Below are positions 1 to 7,738 of a DNA stretch of 41,592 nucleotides, piece by piece; the first letter of the stretch is position 1, and every line of letters starts with the position of its first letter. This DNA is from Ruminiclostridium sp. Lineage in GTDB: Bacteria; Bacillota; Clostridia; Oscillospirales; Ruminococcaceae. The stretch covers positions 1-41,592 of the forward strand of contig JAGBMA010000198.1 in the NCBI GenBank assembly GCA_017635095.1, read 5' to 3'. The notes under the pieces are model-generated. The model saw only the letters and a list, made by a program, of their open reading frames with translations. It was not told the origin of the DNA and searched no databases. The position numbers and the translations under genes were made by a program.

Positions 1-36
1 AGCGCCGTACCGCCGCCCGCGTAGGGCGACCCGCGA

Positions 37-750
37 TCAGCTGCCGATAAAGCTGATCGGGTCTGTCCAGGCACCGGAGACGGTGACACCGAAATGGAGA
101 TGGGGTTCGAGCTTGCATTCGGCATCGGCACTGCTGCCGACCTGACCTATGATCTCACCCATGGAGACTTCCTGACCCGCCTTGACCGCGACATTGTCGG
201 AAAGCCCGAAGTAATGCCCGACAACACCGTCGCCGTGGTCTATGACCACACATACGCCCCAGAGCGGGTCGTTCTTTACCTCACTTACTACGCCTTTCAT
301 CATGGATGAGACCGCAGTTCCTACCGGAGCTGCAAGATCAACGCCGTCGTGGGTCTTCCAGACACCGAGCGTCTCGCTTTTTACAAGCTCGCCGCCGCTG
401 TAGGGATTTATCACTTTCGCACCCGCGACCGGAAGAGTCTTCGGGCTCTTGAATATCAGCCCCGCTTCGTTCATGGCTTCAGACGCGGTCTCTGCAGGCT
501 GAGTTTCGGCTTCCTCAATGACAAGCTCCTCTTCCTTCGGTATGCCGAGCTTTTCCGCGTTTACTGTCTCAGCAGGTTCGGTGAATACGAACACGTTGTC
601 GTCATAGTCCTGCTCCGCTGTGCTTGCAATACTTTTCGACGCGCCCGCATATGCCGCGTAGGTCGAAAGTCCCACTGCACATATACTCAGCACCAGCGCC
701 GCCGCAAAGCCTTTTCCTTGTACACCGTTTGTAAATCTCGCTTTTCTCAT
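37..750 (-). CDS. spoIIQ: M23 (LytM) family peptidase, SpoIIQ-like
   Basis: This 237-residue protein has one N-terminal membrane segment (about residues 13-33), an acidic linker and a C-terminal LytM domain. The stretch around residues 121-139 (ELVKSETLGVWKTHDGVDL) is the kind seen in SpoIIQ, the forespore membrane protein that joins SpoIIIAH across the intermembrane space during engulfment. The zinc-site residues H134-x3-D138 and H217-L-H219 are all present, so it may be an active endopeptidase, unlike Bacillus SpoIIQ. The start is an ATG preceded by an AGAAAGGAA ribosome site. A sigma-F-like promoter lies just upstream. No spoIIIAH or other sporulation gene is in the window, so a general M23 cell-wall hydrolase remains possible. 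Confidence 0.72.
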   Translation of the reverse strand: MRKARFTNGVQGKGFAAALVLSICAVGLSTYAAYAGASKSIASTAEQDYDDNVFVFTEPAETVNAEKLGIPKEEELVIEEAETQPAETASEAMNEAGLIFKSPKTLPVAGAKVINPYSGGELVKSETLGVWKTHDGVDLAAPVGTAVSSMMKGVVSEVKNDPLWGVCVVIDHGDGVVGHYFGLSDNVAVKAGQEVSMGEIIGQVGSSADAECKLEPHLHFGVTVSGAWTDPISFIGS

Positions 751-793
751 GGTTCATTTCCTTTCTTCTCTCAGGCTGACTGCCTTTGGAAGT

Positions 794-821
794 ATTTTTA
801 CCATATCCCGGAGAAATATAC
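794..821 (-). promoter_or_regulatory. candidate sigma-F promoter of the spoIIQ-like gene
   Basis: On the minus strand GTATA (817-821) is followed after 14 bases by GGTAAAAAT (794-802). This fits the forespore sigma-F pattern GYWTA / GGNNANANT, apart from a spacer about one base short of the usual 15. It lies about 45 bases before the start codon. In Bacillus, spoIIQ belongs to the sigma-F regulon. Confidence 0.5.
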
Positions 822-831
822 AAACGCATAT

Positions 832-858
832 AAAAACCCCGGACTCGTAAGCCCGGGG
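832..858 (-). terminator. Rho-independent terminator after the small Nif11-like gene
   Basis: The stem CCCCGG/CCGGGG (837-842 with 853-858) is followed on the minus strand by a run of five T. It sits 17 bases beyond the stop of the 875-1078 gene and separates it from the spoIIQ-like gene. Confidence 0.75.
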
Positions 859-874
859 CGTTCAGATCTTGTAG

Positions 875-1078
875 TTATTTTATGTTGAATACTACCGTTG
901 TGTTAAGTATGTCAAGCACGCTGAAGCAGTATCCGTGAGCCTTGGCGGCGATCGTCATAAGCTCTCTGTCGGTCTTGTCGGGATATAACCTGAAAAGCTC
1001 CTTCATCTCGTTCTTTATATCCTGAGCAAGTTTGTCGCTTTTCTGTGTGTCAATGAGAAACTGTTTGTAATCTTTCAT
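875..1078 (-). CDS. small 67-residue protein, possibly Nif11-like
   Basis: The protein is short and soluble, with an N-terminal helix carrying FLIDTQKSDKLAQDI and a second segment ELMTIAAKAHGYCFSVLDI. That arrangement (helix, then xELxxIAxxxGYxFSxxDI) resembles the Nif11 domain found in nitrogen-fixation-associated small proteins and in leaders of some RiPP precursors. No double-glycine cleavage site or core peptide follows, so it does not look like a precursor itself. It is preceded by a GAAGGAG ribosome site and its own promoter, and followed by a terminator, so it is a single-gene transcript. The family assignment is tentative; the gene call is firm. Confidence 0.75.
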   Translation of the reverse strand: MKDYKQFLIDTQKSDKLAQDIKNEMKELFRLYPDKTDRELMTIAAKAHGYCFSVLDILNTTVVFNIK

Positions 1079-1165
1079 GACCCGGGCTCCTTCTTACCTT
1101 TCATTTTACGGCAGTACACGTTCCATGTGGGGATCCCATAAATAACCGCTGCTTTCCCACCGAAA

Positions 1166-1194
1166 ATTATATCATAATATAACATCATTTGCAA
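1166..1194 (-). promoter_or_regulatory. sigma-A promoter for the 875-1078 gene
   Basis: Reading on the minus strand, TTGCAA (1189-1194) and TATAAT (1166-1171) are separated by 17 bases. Confidence 0.65.
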
Positions 1195-1212
1195 GTATTT
1201 TTTTCGCCCCTC

Positions 1213-1241
1213 TTGTAAAAAAATTAACAAGGTGATATAAT
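1213..1241 (+). promoter_or_regulatory. sigma-A promoter for the M42 peptidase operon
   Basis: TTGTAA (1213-1218) and TATAAT (1236-1241) are separated by 17 bases, about 30 bases before the ATG at 1273. It is divergent from the promoter at 1166-1194. Confidence 0.7.
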
Positions 1242-1272
1242 AATATAGTATTATTGATAAAGGAGATCGGCT

Positions 1273-2298
1273 ATGGAAAAAATGCTCGAAAAGCTGTGCG
1301 GCGCATACGGCGTTTCCGGCGCGGAAGATAACGCCTGCGAAGCTGCACTCGGACTGCTGAAACAGTACGCTCCCGATGCACACGCCGACAAGTTCGGCTG
1401 TGTCACCGGTTTTATAGGAGACAGAAACAACGGAAAACCAACGGTAATGCTCGAAGCGCATATCGACGAGATCGGATTTATCGTGACATACATCGACGAC
1501 GACGGATTTATCCGCGTGGGAAACTGCGGCGGTACCGACAGACGGCTCTATGCCGCACAGACCGTTACGATACACACCGAGAGCGGAAATATCAGAGGTG
1601 TTATCTGCACGCTCCCGCCTCATGTGGCTTCCGACAGCTCAAAGACTATGAAAACAGAAGACACGGCGATAGATGCAGGTTTCACGAGCCGCGAGGAAGC
1701 CGGAAAGTTCATTCATGCCGGCGACCGCATCACAATTGACAACTCCCTCGCCAAACTTTGCGACACCCGCGTCACCGCAAAAGCGCTTGACGACAGAGCA
1801 GGAGTCGCCGCTGTGCTGCACGCGCTCGAACTGGTGCAGGGCAAAGAGCTTCCGTACAACATCGAAGTGCTTTTTGCTTCACAGGAGGAAGTCGGGAGCA
1901 GAGGCGCGGTAATTGCCGCTTTCAACAGCAGCGCCGATATCGCCCTCGCAACAGACGTGAGCTTCGCCTACACGCCCGACGATAAGAAGCAGGACTGCGG
2001 CACAATGGGAAAGGGAGCTATGATAGGTATTTCTCCCGTGCTCGATAAGGAGATCACCGCAGAACTGAAAAAACTTGCAGAAGACAGGAAAATACCCTGC
2101 CAGTATGAGGTCATGGGAAGCAGCACCGGCACAGATGCGGACAATATCTCCGTTTCACACGGCGGCATACGCACGGGGCTTATCTCGATACCTATAAAAT
2201 ATATGCATACCCCCGTCGAGGTGGCGGACACAGAGGACATAAAAGCGGTCGGGCGACTTATGGCCGCATTCATAACAGGAGGTGAGAGCGATGTCTGA
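1273..2298 (+). CDS. M42 family metallo-aminopeptidase (first of a tandem pair)
   Basis: This 341-residue cytoplasmic peptidase belongs to the M42 (glutamyl aminopeptidase/TET/endoglucanase M) family, which forms dodecameric shells that trim peptides from the N-terminus. The di-metal site is complete: H63 and D65 in EAHIDEIGF, D174 in LDDRAG, the catalytic pair E205-E206 in SQEEVGSRG, D228 in ATDVS and H312 in MHTPVEVAD. The ATG is preceded by AAAGGAGA. The gene overlaps the next M42 gene by 8 bases, so the two are translationally coupled and may form a hetero-oligomer. Substrate preference cannot be read from the sequence. Confidence 0.92.
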   Translation: MEKMLEKLCGAYGVSGAEDNACEAALGLLKQYAPDAHADKFGCVTGFIGDRNNGKPTVMLEAHIDEIGFIVTYIDDDGFIRVGNCGGTDRRLYAAQTVTIHTESGNIRGVICTLPPHVASDSSKTMKTEDTAIDAGFTSREEAGKFIHAGDRITIDNSLAKLCDTRVTAKALDDRAGVAAVLHALELVQGKELPYNIEVLFASQEEVGSRGAVIAAFNSSADIALATDVSFAYTPDDKKQDCGTMGKGAMIGISPVLDKEITAELKKLAEDRKIPCQYEVMGSSTGTDADNISVSHGGIRTGLISIPIKYMHTPVEVADTEDIKAVGRLMAAFITGGESDV

Positions 2299-3325
2299 TA
2301 CAAAGGAACTCTACGCGCTTATCGAAAAGCTCTCAAGGCTCTGCGGGACAAGCGGAGATGAACAGGATATACGGGAGTTCATAAAGGAACGCATACCTGC
2401 GGGCTGCACCGTCACCACCGACAGTATAGGCAATCTCACCGTATTCCGGAAGGGAAGAAAGACCCCGAAAAACAGGATAATGTACTGCGCGCACATGGAC
2501 GAGGTGGGCTTCATTGTCACGGACATAACCGACGACGGGCAGCTTAAATTCGCTCCGGTGGGCGGTATCTCGCCCGCTGTCGTTTTCGGCAGACGGGTTG
2601 TATTCGCTAACGGCACCGTAGGCGTCATAGCCGCAAAAGCGCTCCACCACCTTTCCTCAGATGAAAAGGACAAACAGCCGAAGATCGCCGATCTTGCAAT
2701 AGACATAGGCGCGGAAAACGCGGAAGAAGCAAGGAAGCTTGTGGCACAGGGAGACTTCTGCTACTTCATGAGCGAATATGAGGAATTCGGCAACGGCTTC
2801 ATCAAAGGAAAGGCACTTGACGACCGGGTGGGCTGCGCCGTCATGCTCACAATGCTCGAAGACGAGCCGGAGTATGACACCTGGTTCGTGTTCACGGTAC
2901 AGGAAGAGATCGGCACCCGCGGGGCAGCCTGCGCCGCCTTCGGCATAAGACCGGACATAGCTGTGATACTTGAGACAACCACCGCCTGCGATATCGCCGG
3001 CACCGAGGGAGAAAAGACCGTCTGCAGGCTCGGCGGCGGCGTTGTGGTGTCCTTCATGGACAGATCAACCATATACGACCGCGAGCTTTATAAGCTCGGA
3101 CGCAGCACCGCCGACAGCATCGGAGTAAAGAACCAGACCAAGACCGTTATCGCGGGCGGAAACGACAGCGGAGCTATACACAAGGCGATCGGCGGAGTGC
3201 GCACAATGGCGCTTTCCGTTCCCACAAGATATCTGCATTCTCCCGCCTGCGTGATGAAGAAAGAGGACGTTGAAGCCACCCTCGCGGCTGCACGCGCAGT
3301 CCTCCCGAAAATAGCGGAGCTATGA
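2291..3325 (+). CDS. M42 family metallo-aminopeptidase (second of a tandem pair)
   Basis: This 344-residue paralogue of the preceding gene keeps the same M42 layout: CAHMDEVGF (H68, D70), LDDRVG (D177, D178), QEEIGTRGA (E205, E206), an acidic ligand at E228 in VILETTT where the first copy has D, and a C-terminal YLHSP histidine. The ATG at 2291 was chosen because AGGAGGTGA lies directly before it; a GTG 9 bases earlier would fall inside that ribosome site. It overlaps its neighbours by 8 and 4 bases. The D-to-E change at the second metal ligand suggests a different substrate range from copy one, as in archaeal TET peptidases with distinct specificities. Confidence 0.92.
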   Translation: MSDTKELYALIEKLSRLCGTSGDEQDIREFIKERIPAGCTVTTDSIGNLTVFRKGRKTPKNRIMYCAHMDEVGFIVTDITDDGQLKFAPVGGISPAVVFGRRVVFANGTVGVIAAKALHHLSSDEKDKQPKIADLAIDIGAENAEEARKLVAQGDFCYFMSEYEEFGNGFIKGKALDDRVGCAVMLTMLEDEPEYDTWFVFTVQEEIGTRGAACAAFGIRPDIAVILETTTACDIAGTEGEKTVCRLGGGVVVSFMDRSTIYDRELYKLGRSTADSIGVKNQTKTVIAGGNDSGAIHKAIGGVRTMALSVPTRYLHSPACVMKKEDVEATLAAARAVLPKIAEL

Positions 3326-4065
3326 TAACCGCCGTAACGGACAAGGCGGAGCTCGAACGGCTCCTCGGGGCACAGCACGACGTTTACACCGAAAAGATAC
3401 GTTCCTACGCGGAAGCTTACGGCTTCGGATATGATTTCTGCACGTTCGCCGCGCAGGACAGCACCGCCGTGATATGCAGCTACTACGGGGACGCGGTATG
3501 CGCACCGGTAAGCGTACCGGATCCGGAGCAGTCCGCAGAGCTTTCCTCATTCCTCACTTTCGGCCAGTACCGCAGAGTACTGATGCCGTATCCGCTCTGT
3601 GAACAGCTCGGACTTGCGGAAAACGCGGACACTCTTTACCTTATGAAGTGTAACGGCGATGTAAAAAACTCTGTCGATTGCAACAAAGAAAAGCCCGTCA
3701 CAGATGCTTCTCTCGGTCAGATATACGAAATTGTGAGCAGCGGATTTGACATTGACCGCGATACGTGGTACACTGATACAAGTCATATGCTTCGGCACGG
3801 CATCGCCCGCGCATATGTCCTCGGCGGTGCAGCCTGCGCGATTCAGATGTTCGCGTCGGGCGGGGTAAGCTATGTGTCCTATGTCTGCACCCGCCCGGAA
3901 ATGCGGGGCAGGGGACTTGCAAGGGAACTGCTGGGATATATCTGCGCCGGGAACGCGGAGAACGGCAGCGACACATTTGTGTTCTGCAGGGAAGAACTGC
4001 GGGATTTTTATGAGAACGCAGGGTTCAGCCTTGCCGGAAAAGCCGCGGAGACAGATAAGATATAA
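3322..4065 (+). CDS. GNAT family N-acetyltransferase-like protein
   Basis: The protein is 247 residues long. The C-terminal half has the acetyl-CoA-binding motif A of the GNAT fold in VCTRPEMRGRGLARELL (R/Q-x-x-G-x-G/A pattern), followed by a strand-helix segment ending FYENAGFSL, typical of motif B. The N-terminal half is poorly conserved and may be a degenerate second GNAT lobe. It starts with an ATGA overlap on the M42 gene, so it is translated from the same message, and may modify or sense amino acids or peptides released by the peptidases. That link is inference from gene order only. Confidence 0.8.
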   Translation: MITAVTDKAELERLLGAQHDVYTEKIRSYAEAYGFGYDFCTFAAQDSTAVICSYYGDAVCAPVSVPDPEQSAELSSFLTFGQYRRVLMPYPLCEQLGLAENADTLYLMKCNGDVKNSVDCNKEKPVTDASLGQIYEIVSSGFDIDRDTWYTDTSHMLRHGIARAYVLGGAACAIQMFASGGVSYVSYVCTRPEMRGRGLARELLGYICAGNAENGSDTFVFCREELRDFYENAGFSLAGKAAETDKI

Positions 4066-4112
4066 GTCCGCCGGCAAAAGTGAAACACGCTGTTTATAAT
4101 AAAGGGGTAAGT

Positions 4113-5372
4113 ATGAGTTGTTATTTCAATATAGACAAAAATCTTGAGATCATCGCGCAGAAAGCGGAAGAATCATCCTCCGAGGCATTCGCCCGGATAG
4201 AGCACACTGCCCGCTGCAACGGCGAGAAAGTGCTCAAAGCGTTCATTGACAACCACGTCGGCGAGATGCACCTTAAAGGCACCACCGGCTATGGGTACGG
4301 AGATGACGGAAGAGACAAGCTCGACGCGGTTTTCGCACAGGTACTCGGCGCACAGGACGCACTCGTGCGCCACAACTTCGTGAACGGTACGCACGCTATA
4401 TCCACCGCGCTTTTCGGCGTTCTTCGTCCGGGTGACCTTATGCTCTCCCTCACGGGGAAGCCCTACGATACCCTCAACGACGTGATCTTTGCGGAAAAGG
4501 GCGGTTCCCTTACCGAGTTCGGCGTCAAATACGATCAGGTCGATCTCCTTCCCGACGGAAGAGTGAACTACGGTCAGATTCGCGAACGCGCAAGAAACTG
4601 CAAGGTCGCTTATATCCAGCGCTCCCGCGGGTACAGCCTCCGCCCGTCCATTACCGTTTCCGAGATAGGCGAGATGATCGACGCGGTAAAGAGCGTAAAC
4701 CCGGATGCTGTCATAATGGTGGACAACTGCTACGGCGAACTTGTGGAACGCGTGGAACCCTGTGACGTGGGCGCGGACCTTATAATCGGCTCCCTCATAA
4801 AGAACCTCGGCGGCGGAATAGCTCCCACCGGCGGTTATATTGCAGGCAGAAAAGACCTGGTAGAGCTCTGTGCATACCGCCTTACCACAGTGGGCACAGG
4901 CAAGGAAGTGGGCTGCTCGCTGGACATGAACAGAAGTATGTTCATGGGGCTGTTCTATGCTCCGGAGGTAGTAAAGAACGCGGTAAAGACCGCAACGTTC
5001 GCGTCGGCGTTCTTCAAGCTCCTCGGCTTCGACGCTTATCCCTATCACAACGAATACCGCACGGATATAATAACTGCAATAAAGCTCGGCTCGAAGGAAG
5101 CTCTCGTGGCATTCTGCGAGGGGATACAGTCGGGAAGTCCGATCGACAGCTTCGTGACGCCGGAACCCTGGGATATGCCCGGCTACGACAGCCAGGTGAT
5201 AATGGCTGCGGGCGCATTCACAATGGGCGCGTCAATCGAGCTCTCGGCGGACGCTCCGCTCAGGGATCCCTTCGCGGTATGGCTCCAGGGCGGGCTTACA
5301 TACGACACCGGAAGAATGGGTATGATCCTCGCGGCACAGAGAATGGCAGATAAGGGGATAATTTCGTTATAA
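4113..5372 (+). CDS. PLP-dependent methionine gamma-lyase family protein (YnbB type)
   Basis: This 419-residue fold-type I PLP enzyme belongs to the family annotated as methionine gamma-lyase or aluminium resistance protein (Bacillus YnbB). The PLP lysine is K230 in GSLIKNLGGGIAPTGG, the ring-nitrogen aspartate is D204 in MVDNCYGELVE, and the substrate-loop GTTGYGYGDDGRD is near residue 56. The ATG at 4113 follows AAAGGGG; a GTG at 4080 would add 11 residues without a ribosome site. Its reaction is not well established: carbon-sulfur lyase activity is inferred from the Cys/Met metabolism clan. It lies 47 bases after the GNAT gene, likely in one operon. Confidence 0.85.
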   Translation: MSCYFNIDKNLEIIAQKAEESSSEAFARIEHTARCNGEKVLKAFIDNHVGEMHLKGTTGYGYGDDGRDKLDAVFAQVLGAQDALVRHNFVNGTHAISTALFGVLRPGDLMLSLTGKPYDTLNDVIFAEKGGSLTEFGVKYDQVDLLPDGRVNYGQIRERARNCKVAYIQRSRGYSLRPSITVSEIGEMIDAVKSVNPDAVIMVDNCYGELVERVEPCDVGADLIIGSLIKNLGGGIAPTGGYIAGRKDLVELCAYRLTTVGTGKEVGCSLDMNRSMFMGLFYAPEVVKNAVKTATFASAFFKLLGFDAYPYHNEYRTDIITAIKLGSKEALVAFCEGIQSGSPIDSFVTPEPWDMPGYDSQVIMAAGAFTMGASIELSADAPLRDPFAVWLQGGLTYDTGRMGMILAAQRMADKGIISL

Positions 5373-5383
5373 ACTGTACTATA

Positions 5384-5503
5384 ATGAAAGGCGGTTATCC
5401 GTCACAGCTTTTCATGATCGGATTTATCACAAATGTCCTGTTCAGATTTATATTCCTTATTCTTATTTTATGGCAGTACAAGCACGATCTTTGTGCTGTA
5501 TAG
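5384..5503 (+). CDS. possible 39-residue single-span membrane peptide
   Basis: An open frame from ATG 5384 to TAG 5501 encodes 39 residues. Residues 9-30 are almost entirely hydrophobic (FMIGFITNVLFRF then IFLILILW) and are followed by a short polar tail QYKHDLCAV. It fills the gap between the PLP enzyme and the Nudix gene and ends 20 bases before the latter's start. No convincing ribosome site precedes the ATG, which is the main weakness. It may be a small membrane protein or an untranslated spacer. Confidence 0.35.
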   Translation: MKGGYPSQLFMIGFITNVLFRFIFLILILWQYKHDLCAV

Positions 5504-5523
5504 CCTTAAAACCGGAGGTAACT

Positions 5524-6240
5524 ATGTCTCACCCGAGAAAAGATCTTGAAATATTCGGAAAAGCACTCACCATAAAGATAATGGAGCGGATCGGAAGTGT
5601 GTTCGTCGGCGAAAGCAGAGGTTCCGCCGCGTACATTATAGGAATGCCAAAAAACGCCATAGGGACATTCGGCGGGAAGTGCTGTGCGGTTATCGCGAGA
5701 GGGAACGAAGAACTGCCGGTAATAGTGCCGTCGGATCTATACGGGAACGACATATGCTTTGAATGCAATATCCGTCACCTTCTCGGCGGACTCATAGAAG
5801 AAAATGACATTCTCTACACAAAGTTCGAGAAGACCGGCGGCGCGGTAATGTTCACGGAGCAGGACGGAGAGAGAAAGTTCCTGCTTATAAAGAACGAAAG
5901 CGGACATATCGGCTTCCCGAAAGGTCACATAGAATATGACGAAAGCGAGACGGATACCGCAGCCCGCGAAGTGAAAGAGGAAACGGGGCTCGATTTCGTG
6001 CAGTACGGAGATTTCCGCGAGGAATACACTTACAGCACCAAGGAAAACTGCATCAAGACCGGCGTTTTCTTTATCGGTCACTACGAATACCGTGAGCCGG
6101 AAATACAGGAAGAAGAGATACTTGACGACTGGCTCCTCCCATACGGAAAGGCGCTCGTAAAGCTTAATTTCCCGGAGGACAGGGAACTTCTCAGAAAAGC
6201 GGAAAAATACATATCGGAGACAGAGAAAAACAATGGATAA
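5524..6240 (+). CDS. Nudix hydrolase with an N-terminal beta domain
   Basis: This 238-residue protein carries a textbook Nudix box at residues 134-156 (G-x5-E-x7-REVKEETGL), so it should hydrolyse a nucleoside diphosphate linked to another moiety. Residues 1-100 form a separate domain. Its ITIKIMERIGS and AAYIIGMPKNAIGTFGGK segments faintly recall the beta-barrel of family I inorganic pyrophosphatases, without that enzyme's catalytic aspartates; this is a weak, manual resemblance. ATG 5524 follows CCGGAGGTAACT. The gene overlaps rimO by 8 bases, so the two are coupled. The substrate is unknown. Confidence 0.88.
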   Translation: MSHPRKDLEIFGKALTIKIMERIGSVFVGESRGSAAYIIGMPKNAIGTFGGKCCAVIARGNEELPVIVPSDLYGNDICFECNIRHLLGGLIEENDILYTKFEKTGGAVMFTEQDGERKFLLIKNESGHIGFPKGHIEYDESETDTAAREVKEETGLDFVQYGDFREEYTYSTKENCIKTGVFFIGHYEYREPEIQEEEILDDWLLPYGKALVKLNFPEDRELLRKAEKYISETEKNNG

Positions 6241-7573
6241 CAAAACTAAAGTAGGAATGGTCTCACTCGGCTGCCCTAAAAACCAGTGCGACGCCGAGCT
6301 GATGCTCGCAAAGATAGCCGAAGCGGGATATAAGATCGTGCCCGAGGCAGGTCTCGCAGATGTCGTCGTCATAAACACCTGCGGGTTCATTCAGAGCGCA
6401 AAGGAAGAAGCTATCGAGGAAATAATGGAGGCGATCAACCGCAAGCACGACGGTATCAACAAGAAGATCATCGTTACCGGCTGTCTCGCCCAGCGTTATC
6501 AGGAGCAGATGGACGATGAGTTCCCCGAAATAGACGCTGTACTCGGCATAGGCCGCAACGACGCTATCATCGAAACTATCGAAAAGGTACTTGCCGGTGA
6601 GCGGGTCATAGACTTCGGAAGCAACGAAGACCTCGATATGGAAGGAACGCGTATGCAGTCCACACTCCCGCACTACGCATATCTGCGCATAGCCGACGGC
6701 TGTGACAACTGCTGTACATACTGCGCTATCCCGCAGATACGCGGACGTTTCAGGAGCAGAAAGATCGAAAACATCGTGAAGGAAGCCGAAATACTCGTCA
6801 GAAAGGGAGTAAAGGAGCTTATCGTCATAGCGCAGGACACCACCCGCTACGGCGAAGACCTTTACGGAAAGCTCGCACTCACCGACCTGCTGCGGGAGCT
6901 GGTGAAGCTCGATGTCAAGTGGATAAGACTGCTGTACTGCTACCCCGAGAGAATGACCGACGAGCTTATTGACATGATCGCAAATGAGCCGAAGATCTGC
7001 AAATACATTGATCTGCCGCTCCAGCACTGCAACGCCGAGATACTCAAAGATATGGGACGTGGGGGTGACAGGGAGTCGCTCACAGCTCTCATCGGAAAGC
7101 TCCGTGACCGTATTCCCGGGCTCACCCTGCGCACCACGTTCATTGCGGGATTCCCCGGTGAGACGGAGGCGCAGTTCACCGAGCTTGCAGAATTTGCAAA
7201 CGAGATAAAATTCGACAGGCTGGGCTGCTTCGCTTACTCGCAGGAGGACGACACGCCTGCAGCCGACTTCCCGAACCAGGTAGATGACCGCGAGAAAGAA
7301 CACCGCGCAGAGATAATAATGGAACAGCAGGAAGTGCGGGTCGGAGAAGCGCTCGAAAAGCTCATAGGAACGGAAACAGAAGTGGTCTGTGAGGGCTACG
7401 ACAGGCTTTCGGAGATGTACTTCGGACGGGACGCGTCCTACGCGCCGGAGATCGACGGAATGATCTACTTCTCGGCGAAAAGAAGACTAAAAACCGGCGA
7501 GTTCGTCCGGATAAAGTTCACGGATAATATAGACAATAATCTTATCGGGAAACAGTTGAAAGACGATAACTAA
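6233..7573 (+). CDS. rimO: ribosomal protein S12 methylthiotransferase RimO
   Basis: This 446-residue radical SAM enzyme methylthiolates the conserved aspartate of ribosomal protein S12. The N-terminal MTTase domain binds an auxiliary 4Fe-4S cluster through C14, C50 and C84 (SLGCPKNQCD, NTCGF, VTGCLAQRY). The radical SAM cluster is C157-x3-C161-x2-C164 in GCDNCCTYCAIPQIRG, where CAIPQIRG favours RimO over MiaB. A C-terminal TRAM domain runs from about residue 375 to 440. Length is typical. It is the last gene of the run before the terminator at 7581. Confidence 0.96.
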   Translation: MDNKTKVGMVSLGCPKNQCDAELMLAKIAEAGYKIVPEAGLADVVVINTCGFIQSAKEEAIEEIMEAINRKHDGINKKIIVTGCLAQRYQEQMDDEFPEIDAVLGIGRNDAIIETIEKVLAGERVIDFGSNEDLDMEGTRMQSTLPHYAYLRIADGCDNCCTYCAIPQIRGRFRSRKIENIVKEAEILVRKGVKELIVIAQDTTRYGEDLYGKLALTDLLRELVKLDVKWIRLLYCYPERMTDELIDMIANEPKICKYIDLPLQHCNAEILKDMGRGGDRESLTALIGKLRDRIPGLTLRTTFIAGFPGETEAQFTELAEFANEIKFDRLGCFAYSQEDDTPAADFPNQVDDREKEHRAEIIMEQQEVRVGEALEKLIGTETEVVCEGYDRLSEMYFGRDASYAPEIDGMIYFSAKRRLKTGEFVRIKFTDNIDNNLIGKQLKDDN

Positions 7574-7580
7574 AACACCG

Positions 7581-7609
7581 GTGCGCGGCTCTGTGCTGCG
7601 CACTTTTTT
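7581..7609 (+). terminator. Rho-independent terminator after rimO
   Basis: The stem GTGCGC/GCGCAC (7581-7586 with 7598-7603) is followed by TTTTTT, eight bases after the rimO stop. Confidence 0.85.
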
Positions 7610-7621
7610 GTTTGTCAAAGG

Positions 7622-7738
7622 CACTATCCTGATCCGGATTCGATCTACAGGAAATATCTCGAACTGTTTGAAAAAAATAAAGCCGATGATCTCGGCGGTC
7701 TGTTGTATCTTTTTGTTGTGCAGAGGCTATCGGGTGAG
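7622..7738 (+). pseudogene. short coding-like remnant without a start
   Basis: One frame reads about 39 charged, protein-like residues (YPDPDSIYRKYLELFEKNKA, then DDLGGLLYLFVVQRLSGE) and runs into the GC-rich repeat that follows. There is no ATG, GTG or TTG in frame back to the rimO stop, and a terminator lies upstream, so it cannot be a normal gene. It looks like the tail of a lost gene truncated at both ends. The source family is not recognised. Confidence 0.35.

Noticed and set aside
6263-7303. A 346-codon minus-strand frame opposite rimO
   Set aside because: It is antisense to a clearly identified enzyme and has no start signal.
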